Source: Prochilodus magdalenae
Taxonomy: Eukaryota > Chordata > Actinopteri > Characiformes > Prochilodontidae
DNA length: 64,000 nt
NCBI GenBank assembly: GCA_024036415.1
Contig: JAMWET010005077.1
Span: 702,001 to 766,000, forward strand
Reading direction: 5' to 3'
The translations under genes and the position numbers were made by a program. The notes below the pieces were generated by a model that did not search any database, was not told where the DNA came from, and was given only the letters and a program-made list of their open reading frames with translations. This document shows positions 1 through 45,943 of the stretch, one piece after another. Position 1 is the first letter of the stretch; each line of letters starts with the position of its first letter.

Positions 1-2415
1 ATGCATGGCTGTTTGTGGCACTATCTGCTCAATATCCGGCTTTCCAGACCCAGTCATTTTATGGAATTATTCAGCCAGATTTTGAAATCTCTGCAACTTA
101 ATTTTTTGAAATATTTTTGCAGTGCAATAATTAAGGTTCCGGTGTTGCCTCTTTTCAAAAGTATGCTCTTTTGCCATTCAGATAAGCTGTTTCCACTGAT
201 TTGGATTGAAGTTTTTGATGTCACTCCTTCAAATTCCAAAGGAGCTCGCAACCTGCCATTTTGAGTAGCCTGTGATTTGAGCTTACAAAATGGTTCACAT
301 GTACGCCAAACAAATGAAAGGGATGCGACACGAGCATGGGTGTGGGTGGATTATTAACGAGGCTCGCTGAAGGGCCTTGCAGCCGCAGGCTTATGTTTCA
401 AGTCTCTGCAGAGAAAAGTGTAGATTGTCTCAGAAGCTTTGGCACCGGTCGTAGTATGCCTGCCCTGCCCACATAGAAACGTGATGAATAGCTGACATTG
501 AAGTGTGCTCGGTCACAGCGGCCTGCGAAAATATTTGAACACGCGTGTTTATTCTGAAAGGCGCACCTGGCCCTTATTAACGGAGGGAAGTAGAAGTGGC
601 AGCTGTGGAATTCTGCTATTTTTATGTAAGAAGTGTGAAACAATCATGTCCCCACCCCTTCTCCCTCTCTCTACGTAGACTACAGTGCAAACGACACACG
701 TCCACAGAAGAACAGGCGCAGTCTCGTCGGATTTATCTCTGAAGTTCACTTAATAAACATGAATTGCAGCGAACTGTGAAATATTGGAGTTTGTAACAGC
801 GGCCTTGCTGTACGTATGGGCTCTTTGTGCGATAACCCCTCAAGCAGCGGTTGACTTTAAAATAAGCAATCTCTATGTATGTGATAATGAGTTTTTCTCT
901 CTCCTTTTTTTTTTTTTTCTTTTCTTTTTCTTTTTTTCCTTAAGCAAGTAGTGTTCCACACCGCCAAGGCCTCGTGCAGAGCAGGCTCCGAGAGCTAGAA
1001 ACCAGCACCTCGTTCTCATTCATATGCATCCACTATGGGCGTCTGCAGAGCTGCTTTAGAATTTGCCTACCTCTGCTTGTAATTCTGAGGCTGATGAAGC
1101 CTTTGGTTTTGTAGTTGTCAGATAATTAATACTGGAACGATAGGATGAGTGTTTGCCAAGTGCCTTTATCTGAACTGCGCTCTGCGAACAGGTTTTGTAA
1201 TCAGATGCGCAGATAGCGTGTGGCGCTCACCTTTGGACCATGCGCTGGGGTGGTGTGGTGTGGCTGCTACAGCACTTCTTGCCACGAGGGTGTGATTGAT
1301 AGAGTTTCCATGCTTGCCAATGCTGTCACACGCTGCGCTCGGAGAAAGAGGAATGCTTTGCCCCGGCTCTGCTGATGGATTTGTCGGGGCAGCGTGATGC
1401 TCCCTGCCGCTGACTGGAATCCTGATGACCTCTCCAAATGCTGACGTGGTTATAAAATAGGAAGTGTGCGATATTGCCAGCATGCAGTGCTCCTCTACAA
1501 GGCACAGGTTCAGAGGCACTCTGAAAGCCAAAAGGAGTTGTTAAGGTGTTAATGATGTGAAAGTGAAAGCTCTGTTCTGCCCCTTCAGTAACCTCTCTGT
1601 TGGAGGTGGGGGAGGCTAGGGAGTATTTCACAGCTGGATAACTTAAGCCAAAAATGAAGACTGTCTAAAAGGAATGGTCGTGGCTGTTTTACTCAATTTT
1701 TTGGGAATGTGATCTGATTCTCTGGAATTCTGTTTTGTGAAATGCCCGCTGGTGCCGGAGTTAAACCTTTGTTGCACATTTTGGTGTTTTCTTTTGGAGG
1801 TGTACTGGTGCATCATGGCATTTTGATATCACAGTTCAAAAATGTGGAAATCCATCATCAAACATGATCTGTGATGTATGCTCTGTTAATTACGCTGGTT
1901 AGTCAGTTTGGTTGTTTCAGTTCTGCAAATGGTCACTGAGCAATACTTAAGCACTTGTCCTGCCTCTCAGCTCTAATTTCTAAGTTTGTATTAGTAAGTT
2001 TTATGAGGCATCAGACTTTGTCCAAAATATTCAGAGAATAGTTCAGTTCGTGACTGGGGTTGCAACTAGCAACTACTTTCATAATTGGTTAGTACATCTA
2101 CTGTGCATTTGATTATTCGATTAGTTGGGAAACAAAGCTACAGACATGTAGTGGCGATGAGACATGTGTGGCAATAATGCTTCATTTGACAGAATAAAAG
2201 CCCAGTCATTTTTTTTTCTTTCATAATAAAGCAGAACTTCCTATCTTCAAATTTATATTTTCTAAAAAGGCTTTTATCATAAGCACAAAAGCGGTTTTCT
2301 GCATCGCCCCTCAGAACTCAGAACTGATAGCCGTTTAGCTGAGCAGATTTAAAATGCAGCTAGCTTCAGCCATCACAGACTAAAATCTTCTCTGAACTAA
2401 AAACAGAATAGTTTT

Positions 2416-2447
2416 TTATTTATTTATTTATTTATTTATTTTTTATT
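2416..2447. repeat. (TTTA)n microsatellite
   Basis: About seven TTTA units in tandem, inside the hAT-like element. Confidence 0.85.
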
Positions 2448-2575
2448 TCCCTTTTGACTGTATCAGAATCTCCCCATGCGTGGATGTAGTGTTTGTTCTG
2501 TCTTATACTTGCACCTGAGGTCGCGGTGCCCACTGAGCTAAGTCATCTTTTATTGAGAGTATAAAAGTGAATGTA

Positions 2576-2576
2576 T

Positions 2577-2629
<53 letters not shown>
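2576..2629. repeat. (ATT)n microsatellite
   Basis: About 17 units of ATT/TTA preceded by a short AAT run, so the left end can pair with the repeat. It lies inside the hAT-like element. Confidence 0.9.
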
Positions 2630-5345
2630 TTTTGGGGCAAGACCCGGTGCGATCACTCTATATTCTCTCTCTCTCTACTCTTTATTTCCCTTTTTCAGTC
2701 ACGTGATGTAAAGGAAGCACATGTCATTAAGCCAACTAATCGATAAATGGATTTGATGCCAACAATTGTTATTTTTATTACTGACATAATCAATAATGTC
2801 TATTTGCAGCCCTTATCATGGAATTATGGGTTTTCCTAGCCTCATCATTTTCACTCAGTGAGGGTATCTCAAAGTCCTGGCTTTCGTGCTTTTGAATGTT
2901 AATGGCCTCCATTTTGAGCCAGATTTCACACGACATGGCCTTCTTCAGTCCATAGTAATATATCCCAGGAGAATGAGCTGGGTTAAATCATTCTTGAGCT
3001 TCAAGAAACCCCCTATATCTTCCCATTTCATGATCATTCTGGTTTAAACCCCTTAATCTGTCAGTTGGATTAGGCTCTTTGGTCTCCCCTACCACTTTAC
3101 TGCTGTTTTTGTCTTGAGAGTTTCTCTGTTGGCTGATCAGCCAGTCTGGACATTCCCCTGCATCAGTGCTTTATAGGTGCATTGTGGTGCAAGGAAGCAG
3201 AACCACAGGAAAAGGCTATGGGCAGCCAAAGCTAATTATCCTGCAGATATTGCAGAGGCTGAGATTTGCTTACTCACATGAGAGAAACAAAGATTAGATG
3301 TGCCCTAAATTGGAAGAGCCTTGCTTGTTTGCTTGCACTTCTCCCACCCCTTAGGGGGTATATACAGGAACACAGAAATAAACAGAATGGTTTCCACTCT
3401 GTCACTGTTGCTAAGGGTAGGATATCTTCAATCCTCTCTTGGAATGGTGTCGGAATGCCATCAACAGCATAGCACCATCATGTCACCTGAGATGGGCTAT
3501 ATAAAGAGGGAGCCTTTGAACTTCCAAGCATGTTGAAGGGCTTTTACAACAAGTGTCATTATAAATAATCTCAGTGCAGTGTCTTAATCAGTACATGGCT
3601 TGATTTGTTTCTTGGCTGAAATGGAGCCTTTTAATAGTCTGATTTTATTGCCTGAATTTTGTCCGTTGTGGGTGTTTTAATGAAATTGTGATTAATGTTA
3701 TTAAGTGCAATTAATGGTGATGTTCGAACAGCCCCAGCTCACTTCCTGGGAACATCAGTGATTTGCATGAGCACTTCTTATTTGTCAGAACATTCAAAGA
3801 ACATCAATTAATTGCTGAGAATATCCTGGTACACAGAATAGTGTGATTAGATGAAGCCCTTATTTGAGGACCAGTGTTCTCTGGAAATGCTTGATTGGGA
3901 TAAAAAGAGCATAAATGCATTAATTACTGCCTTCCACAGTTTCCTACTCGGAGAGGCCAAAATTGGGATTTTGCTTAATGTGGGATTAATTCTGAAAAAG
4001 ATTGTGACCTCCCTGTGCTGCTGTTCATCTTACAAAATAAAAAAATAGTTTGTTACCAAATAAAATTGCATGACGAATCTGATGTGTGCTTCAGGGAGCA
4101 TGCTACTCAGATCATTTAAGCCTCAGTCTCCTAAACAGACGAAGTCTAAGTTTGGGGTGCTTATCTTTTTGAGGTTGGCCATACAAAACATGCAAATAAA
4201 CAGCTCGCCCCGTGACTTCGGGGAAAGGCTGAGTAATACAACCACATTTGTGTCTCTAGCTGACACAATACTCCATTTAGAGCTCTGCTGACCTCATGCT
4301 TTTAGTAAGTTTAAGGACCTAGGCTGCCTAGGCCTGTGAGTCTAGTGCTGCAGAACAGCCTTGATCTTCCTCCTCTATAGCCCGAGCACTTCTGCCATTT
4401 ACCCTCTAATAAACAGTCATTCAGGCTTCTGGAAACACTCATTAAGATTGGCTGACCCCTGCCCCTGCCCCTAGAAGACCCTGTATCTATTGTGTGTCTT
4501 TTTTGTTCTCTAAAGGGCACCAGTGCTGTGAAAGCCAGAGTCATATATTGATGGAACTTGCTTTTTAATTACATGAGTGCCAAACCTAATCAGCTGTGTT
4601 TTAGAACTCTTCATGAAATGTCATTAGCATACTTAAAAGGCGATTGTTCATATGTGTATAGTGGCATTGCCTGCTGAATTTTTCATTATTATTATTTTTA
4701 TAAAAAAAAATAAAAATTCGGCGTATGTTCCCACATCATGCTCTGTGAATGGTCACACCTATTTGGAAAAAGACGTACGCGTTCGAATGTAAAGAGAGAG
4801 TTCAGTGGTCAGGGGTTCTCTGATGTCTGCTTGACCTCCTACTGTGATGCTTGTGGCGGTTTACCCTGAGTTGGAGTGGGTATTCAGGGCCAGTTTAATT
4901 CCTGTGCTTTGCGTTGCAGGCTTTTGCTAAACCTTTCCTCTCCTCCCTTCAGCAGACCTGGTCTGTGCGCGTGTATGTGCGTGTGTGGGTGAAGTCTAAA
5001 ACTGTTTGACCCGGTGGTGACTCAACTCTTTTTAGGGTATTCTTATGAGTCATACTGCCACCTCCTGACCTCTCTCCAAACTCTTTAGCCCCTCCTCTCG
5101 TGAGGGCTGTGAATGATCATATATTTGGAAATGCTGACTTTTGGGGTGAGGATCGGGGAGGGGTGGTGGAAGAGACAAACACTTCATTTGTAGTTGTGCA
5201 GAGGGCTCCAAGCGTAGAGTCACTGCAGGTTCAGCACGCGCCGGGGGCCAGGGCGTTTGATGCCTGCTCTATGCTGCCAAGCTTCTTCGTAAACGCTGCA
5301 ACAGGTCGGGGCAGTTCTTTCTCTCCTGCCTTGGGCCCGCTCTGC

Positions 5346-5354
5346 CTATAAATA
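5346..5354 (+). promoter_or_regulatory. TATA-like motif below a GC-rich block
   Basis: The motif tataaatac follows a GC-richer stretch (about 5,160-5,345, with CpG and the run gggcccgctc), roughly 640 bp before the first in-window coding exon. This could be a core promoter for a shorter transcript, but no initiator or first exon can be shown from sequence alone. Confidence 0.2.
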
Positions 5355-5987
5355 CACACCCAACTCTCCTGCACTGCTGTTCTGTTTACACCAGAGACTC
5401 ACACTCCAGGGCCCAAATCCATTAGAATTTAAGCGTTAGGGCAAAGAAATGATGGAGGCGCTTGCCTGGCTGTGTATCCATCAGAGGGGTTGACTTTTAG
5501 CATCTGCTTCTCCCTTCTCCTCAGAGAAATGTCAGTTATTTTTATTTTTTGAGGGTTGTTTGTTCTTAGTGCCAGCATCTTTGTCTCATTTAAGTTCTGT
5601 TTAGAGCAGGGAAATGTTAGTGCTCACTTCAGATCCGTTTCGCTGTCCTTCTTATCTGGGTGTTTTTGTTCTTGCGTATGTAATGCATGCTCTTGTGTCT
5701 TTGGTTAAGTCTTGAATGGGCCCTCCCTGGTGATCAGCTTGTAAGAATATTATACTCCTATAGAATTGAAGAATATTATTTTCAGAGTGCACATTTGTGT
5801 TTTTGATGCTACCAACATTTACACTAATCATTACTGTAGTTTTGACGCAGATTCATGAAGAGATGAGTCCATTGTTCTCTTCTGAAAGGGAGAGAAAATG
5901 GCATTGACAAATTAACCAAGGATGGCTAAATGGATAATTGCGATAGCATGCCTAACATTGTTTCTATCTGTCTCTCTGTGTTTCTAG

Positions 5988-40865
<34,878 letters not shown>

Positions 40866-41929
40866 GGAGTGCTCTCAGGACCTGAATGTTTCAGCTCGGC
40901 CATCTGGAGTTTCACCACAAGATTGAGCTAAAATTGAGCTTTCGTACAAGGTGAACAAGGGCTAGATAGATGTTGAAGCCTTAAGTGGAACTCTCCTGGT
41001 TAAGTACAGGTTTTAGAAGTCATGGTGATCTTGTAGGCCTACAGGAAGAATACGGATGAAATTTGAGGGCTACTCGGATTATCGTCCCCGAGACAGATTA
41101 ATGCTTGGTTTCAAGCACTATGGACACATTTATGTGAACGGCAGCTCATGATCTGTCAGTATTGTTAGAGTACATGTGTGGCAAACATGGAGGACATGCC
41201 TAAGCAATCAACAGAGTGCAGTGGACAAACCATAGCCTCGGTTTTTAGGAAGACTGAATGTGTAAGAATTGTCTTTAAGGTCAAGTGCATTGCTGTCAGC
41301 GGTGGGGCTGGGCCCAAGGCAACGCAGTACAACGGGTCAAGTCCGCCAGGTGATGGGGATGGGCCTGCTGTGAACCAGCTTTGAGGTTCCCAAGACCAGC
41401 TTCTGGAGGAAGACATTCAGGCTGACAGTGAATGTCACCCTTGCTACTTTAGTCCATCCAGAGAAGCTATCCCTATCAGCCACTCTGTTCAGCAGCCTCC
41501 CAGTAAAACCGTGCTGCAGTTTAATGGGCGACAGCCAACTAATGAACTTGGACAGCTGGTACAAGCCCAGACTCTTAAAGCCACAGTCCGCACTGACACC
41601 TCTGCTTGAGGATGCGTAGGGGAACAATTTGAAGCACTTAAAAAATCAATAATAATAATTTTTAAAAAAAGGAAGAACAGTCTGCCCCAGGCCTTATGAC
41701 CTATGGACAGGTCTGAGCTCTGTTGTGCTGGAGCCTGAGCTGTTCCTGCACACCGCACTGTTTATTCACAGGAAAGTGTGAGTCACTTTTCCACCAAGCA
41801 GCCCAAAAGATCTATCAGAATATTTATACGGCCCTGTCCTCCAACCAGCGAGGCAGAAAGGGCTCTTTGTATGACTCATGGGTTGTCACAGTCTAAAATG
41901 TTGTACAGATAGCTACATTTGTAAATACA

Positions 41930-41937
41930 TACAGACG
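41930..41937 (+). promoter_or_regulatory. Pumilio-type element in 3' UTR
   Basis: The octamer tgtaaata fits the PUM consensus TGTANATA, in the UTR about 100 bp before the proximal poly(A) signal. A single match may be chance. Confidence 0.3.
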
Positions 41938-42033
41938 TACACTCTATATACAGTATAGACCCACATTTTATTTTCATGTACCATAGATTTATGTGAAAAT
42001 AATTTTTTAAGTGGTAAAAAAAAAAAAAGCTTT

Positions 42034-42039
42034 AATAAA
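42034..42039 (+). promoter_or_regulatory. Proximal poly(A) signal of tnrc18
   Basis: AATAAA in tttaataaaactgtgaataa, 1.17 kb after the stop codon. The flanks are A-rich on both sides, so the cleavage site cannot be placed. Confidence 0.5.
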
Positions 42040-43595
42040 ACTGTGAATAAGAGATAAAAAAAAAAGTAAAAATCAGGAACTCAAGATTTTAGATCGAGGA
42101 TCTAAATTGTTACTGAAACTCATCTCAGATACCCACTACAATATAATAATATTTGAGGATACTATTACAGAACGTTGGGTTTGTGGAGTGCAGTGATGTT
42201 CAGATGTTGTCCAATACTGCAGTTATACAACAAAAAGCACTTAACCCTGCCCTTCCTGTCTGTCTTGGGACAGATTTTCTTTGACAATCCCCAATAGAGG
42301 ATGTATTTCATGACTGCCAGTTGTGCAGAGCGATCACCACCTGATCGGGCTTTGTTAGCTTATTGCTAATGTAGACCCTTGACAGGCATGACTGTGTTGC
42401 TTGGCTAAATGTTTTTTTTCTTTCTTTCTGTTTTTAAGGCATTCCTGTTATCCCTTGCCCAATCTCTTCTTTCTAGAATGCAATGAAAGCACTTTGTTGG
42501 AACATGTGATTAGCTTAGCAGCACAGCACACGGCGACAAGATACATCATCAGTCAGAGTGGAGTATTGGAAACCCTTATGCTGGAAGCTGCTTTATACTT
42601 GGCTTTTCTTTATCTGCCTGCCCAGATCTGTCCCTCTCACCCATTCCTGCAACCTGCTGGTTTTGGTCTATTGCCTTAATAGCCTTAACCTTAGTCCCCA
42701 GAGGCTGCTTAATGTTGGCCCAATCATACAGATTGAATGTTGCTCTTTGTAAATAGGTCTTTCTGATTGATATTGTATTCCAAAGAAAGCGCCATCAGTC
42801 ACCAGAGGCACTCATGCGCCAATACAGGACCAGGCTGTTTATTCGCTGCTCCTCTAATCAAGACCAATCAAATGTATTTGATTTCTGGCTACGTTTATGC
42901 TGAGAATATTTTTCAGACTAGCAAACACTCAAGTTTTTTTTTGTTTGTTTTCTTTTAATTGTTTGTTTGGGTTTATTTTATTTTTTTGGTGCCTCCTTGT
43001 TGTGGTTCAAAGAATGAATGTTGTCTAATGTCTAATTATCAGACATGGTTTTTATATCCAGTCAGATATGTGTATTGTATTTGATACTGGGTGGAAAGTG
43101 TTCCTTGTAAACATGTAAGGCCTTTTAGGGTGTGTTTTTTTCGTGGGGGGGTGTTGTTTTAAGTTAGCATGTTTTTGGAGTTTGTAACCTGTTACATCTG
43201 TAGTAGGTCCATCCATCTATCCGAGCCACTAAAATGATCCTCCAGAGCACGTGGAGTCTGAACGCATGTGAATTGGGAGAAGTCATGTCATTATGGGGTG
43301 AATTCCTAGTGTGAGCTTGGGTCTTAGTTCAGTTTTCTTAAATTTGCTGTTTAGGTCTCACCCATTTAGGAATTGTCCAGCCAAATCTTTTCATTGCCAT
43401 ACTTCTTCTACCTCCCTTTTCTTCAGTTCACAGCATCCCATTTTTTTCAGCCATATTTTAAAGTTTCAGGCCATCTCAAAATGTGCTTATAACACCATTT
43501 CTTAATTCCCTTGTTATTCATACCCCATTGCTTTTGGCCAAAATGTTTCGGTGGTTGTTGGGTTTTTGTTTTGCATTGTTTTCTGTTTTGTTTTA

Positions 43596-43667
43596 GAGTG
43601 TGTGTGAGTGTGTGTGAGTGTGTGTGAGTGTGTGTGAGTGTGTGTGTGTGAGTGTGTGTGTGTGTAT
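43596..43667. repeat. GTGTGTGA-type tandem repeat
   Basis: Units of eight bases (gagtgtgt) repeated about five times, grading into (GT)n. Confidence 0.85.
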
Positions 43668-43817
43668 ACACGTCAACTTTCCGTTTTTGAGGGAGGGATA
43701 GAAAAAATAAGAAGGGAATGGACACTAGGTATATCTGGGCTTTGTAACTGGGAGCAGTTTAGGCCTACTCAGTATTTCAGAACATCTTTATATTGTAGAA
43801 ATGTGTTGACACTATTG

Positions 43818-43898
43818 CGTGTGTGTGTATGTGTGTGTATGTGTGTGTGTGTATATACATATATATATATATGACACACACACATGTATATACATATA
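43818..43898. repeat. GT/AT/AC compound repeat with fold-back
   Basis: A gtgtgtgtatatacat arm, a TATA core and a gacacacacacatgtatata arm can pair with each other, forming a hairpin-prone compound microsatellite. Confidence 0.8.
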
Positions 43899-45267
43899 AG
43901 AGAGAGAGAAAATCAGTAAATGTGTCTGAAATGTTTTACTTTTTTTTTCCTTTTATGTTTCATATAACATTGCCCAGTCTCTCTTAAAGAGATGATATCT
44001 TGTTGATATTCAATAGGTTATTTCTTAACATGTTAATCATTATATGTGGTCTTGAGGTAAATTGTATATTCTGTCTTTATATCAGGTTCGGACTGTTTTT
44101 CTGAGTCTTCTGATTATTTTGGTCGAGGATTTTTAACAGACCCAAAGCTGACTATAACGGTGCCAAATGATCCTTAAAATCACCGAAAATCTGAAGCAAC
44201 ATTGAGCAAGCAATCATCACGGTCCAAAACTCTCTGAAATATGCTTATTTTTGTGTTGGAGGAGTGTCTTTATCGAGTTGTACAATTTAAGTGCCCCTCA
44301 AAACAAACGTTTACTTGGAGCTTGAGTCAAGCTGTAAAGCACTTTTTAGAGTATTTCTGTCTGCATGTTTGTAGAAATAGAATTTATGCCTCTAGGAATA
44401 ATATTAGAGCAGAGCAATCAACAAAACTATATTTTTGCTTGCTGTGTCTTTAACACAGTGTCAGTTCAATCCAGCTTGGAGTCCATCCCCCTGCCCTATC
44501 CTGTGGTCACTGAAAGAGACAGTGGCCTCTGCTGGTAGCAGTCATGTAGGATGAGTTTAGCTGTTAAGTGTCTTCTGCTACATGTCCAGATAGGTGTCTG
44601 GACCTCTCTTTATATGTACAAGGCTTAACTGGCTTGTTAGAAAAGCTCTTGTATAGAAGAGCCAGACCTTAATAGGTTTTGCTGTTTGCATGATTCTGTT
44701 GGCCTTTTTGAAATTTAATTTTATTTGATTTCTCTAATCCTGTCAGGGGTTTATTTTCTCACATTTCCCCCTCTCAGAACAATCGTCCTCCATGCTTAAT
44801 GTGCAATACTGCTGAATGTGGTTTCTGTGAGGTAGCTGCTAGTGAGGGACGAAGATTGTTAGACAGAGAGAGAGAGCGAAAGAGAGAGAGTTTGTACTGG
44901 AGGCTGGTCCTTCACTGGTCTTTGTCTGCTGGTCCGTCAGCATTGGTCAAGTCCTGTTACAAAAAAAAAAAGCTATAGTTTTAAAATGATGATTTTTGAA
45001 ATTTTAAAAGCATCATGGTTTTGTAAATGGTCCTTTATGAGAGGGGGACTTACACTTTGTACACACATTTAATCATGTTAAAAAGATAATAATAAAGTAA
45101 TAAAAGGATACATTTTTGGAAAATTGAAAACCAGTTGTAAGATTGTTGTTGACCTGTGTGTGAACTTCACGGAATTGTTTTTTTTTTGTTTTGTTTTTTT
45201 AACAAAAGAAACCAGCTTAATCAGTGTTCTTTCTGATTCTTTTAGCAACTCAACTTTCTAGTTCATC

Positions 45268-45273
45268 AATAAA
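45268..45273 (+). promoter_or_regulatory. Possible distal poly(A) signal
   Basis: AATAAA in gttcatcaataaacattgtg, followed about 60 bp later by a GT-rich stretch (ggggtgggggtgtagg), the usual arrangement of a cleavage site. Its link to tnrc18 is inferred. Confidence 0.4.
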
Positions 45274-45299
45274 CATTGTGAAAACCGTATTGCTGTTCT

Positions 45300-45854
45300 C
45301 TCAGTAGCATTAAAACTGTGTGCACTTGAGGGGTGGGGGTGTAGGAGATGGGGACAAGAGAGGAATGTCCCACTTTGACTTATGTAAGAGAATGTTTTGG
45401 GGGTGGGGGGAGTTAGAGGGTTGGTTTTTAAACATGGATAGCTCCCACACCGGTCAGATTGAGCTGTCATTATGTGCTAAAACAGGGCCACTAAGTAATA
45501 AAACGTAATAAAACACCTTGATTAGCATGATGAGCTGCATCATACCGTACCTGTCTGCGTGCAGCACAGGATAGAACACACCTTCAGAACATAATGTGGC
45601 CTATGCAAAAGTTATGCAACATATTATATCATTTATATTTTAACATTTGATAGCAGCAGAAAAATGCTACTTAAGCTTACTCTCTAGAGGACATTACACT
45701 CTTCCTAAAAACTTTATTAAATGTAAAATATATTTATCTTTTAGAAAATCAAGGAAACAGTTGCACTTATAATCGTCATATCTACACTCCAAAGCAAAAG
45801 ACTAAACAGGTAGCCATAACCAGGTGAGGCAATCATGCTTGTTTGTGTGTGTAT

Positions 45855-45935
<81 letters not shown>
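45300..45935. other. Intergenic AT-rich DNA with long (AT)n
   Basis: No gene recognised. The end of this stretch is a long (AT)n run (about 45,866-45,937) that directly abuts the left end of the Tc1 element. Confidence 0.7.

Positions 45936-45937
<2 letters not shown>
45866..45937. repeat. (AT)n microsatellite at Tc1 left end
   Basis: About 36 AT units. The outermost bases expected for the Tc1 terminal repeat are missing here, as if replaced by the AT run. Confidence 0.92.

Positions 45938-45943
<6 letters not shown>

Larger units (their letters stand above)
2056..2814. mobile_element. hAT-like non-autonomous DNA transposon (decayed)
   Basis: The left edge reads ggggttgcaactagcaacta and the right edge, reverse-complemented, begins agggctgcaaatagacatta. 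Both arms then carry a cgattagttgg block (near 2,118 and 2,733), so the ends form an imperfect inverted repeat. The gggctgcaac...cgattag start is the signature I associate with abundant fish hAT-type miniature elements. The interior has no transposase and contains (TTTA)n and (ATT)n expansions. I could not identify a clear 8-bp target duplication, so the exact ends are approximate. Confidence 0.55.
1..5987 (+). other. Intron of tnrc18 (upstream part, incomplete)
   Basis: No exon resembling the TNRC18 N-terminus was found in this stretch, so I read it as the 3' part of the intron before the first in-window exon. It holds a hAT-like non-autonomous element (about 2,056-2,814), short (TTTA)n and (ATT)n repeats, and a GC-richer block near 5.16-5.35 kb followed by a TATA-like motif. 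The remainder is unique-looking AT-rich DNA with no recognisable gene. An alternative non-coding first exon of tnrc18 cannot be excluded. Confidence 0.7.
40866..42060 (+). other. tnrc18: tnrc18 3' UTR (proximal estimate)
   Basis: The sequence after the stop is AT-rich and non-coding up to a poly(A) signal AATAAA at about 42,034. It contains a Pumilio-type tgtaaata at about 41,930-41,937. A longer UTR reaching the AATAAA at 45,268 is also possible, because 42,060-45,260 has no gene or clear transposon. Confidence 0.65.
42061..45260 (+). other. Downstream flank or extended 3' UTR of tnrc18
   Basis: A 3.2-kb non-coding stretch with no transposon ends and no convincing reading frame. It includes a GTGTGTGA-type minisatellite and a GT/AT/AC fold-back (43.6-43.9 kb) plus a second AATAAA at about 45,091. 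It may be the distal 3' UTR. Confidence 0.45.

Noticed and set aside
1166..1631. Minus-strand frames of 101-121 codons in the 5' intron
   Set aside because: No family resemblance, no splice or promoter context; within chance for non-coding DNA.
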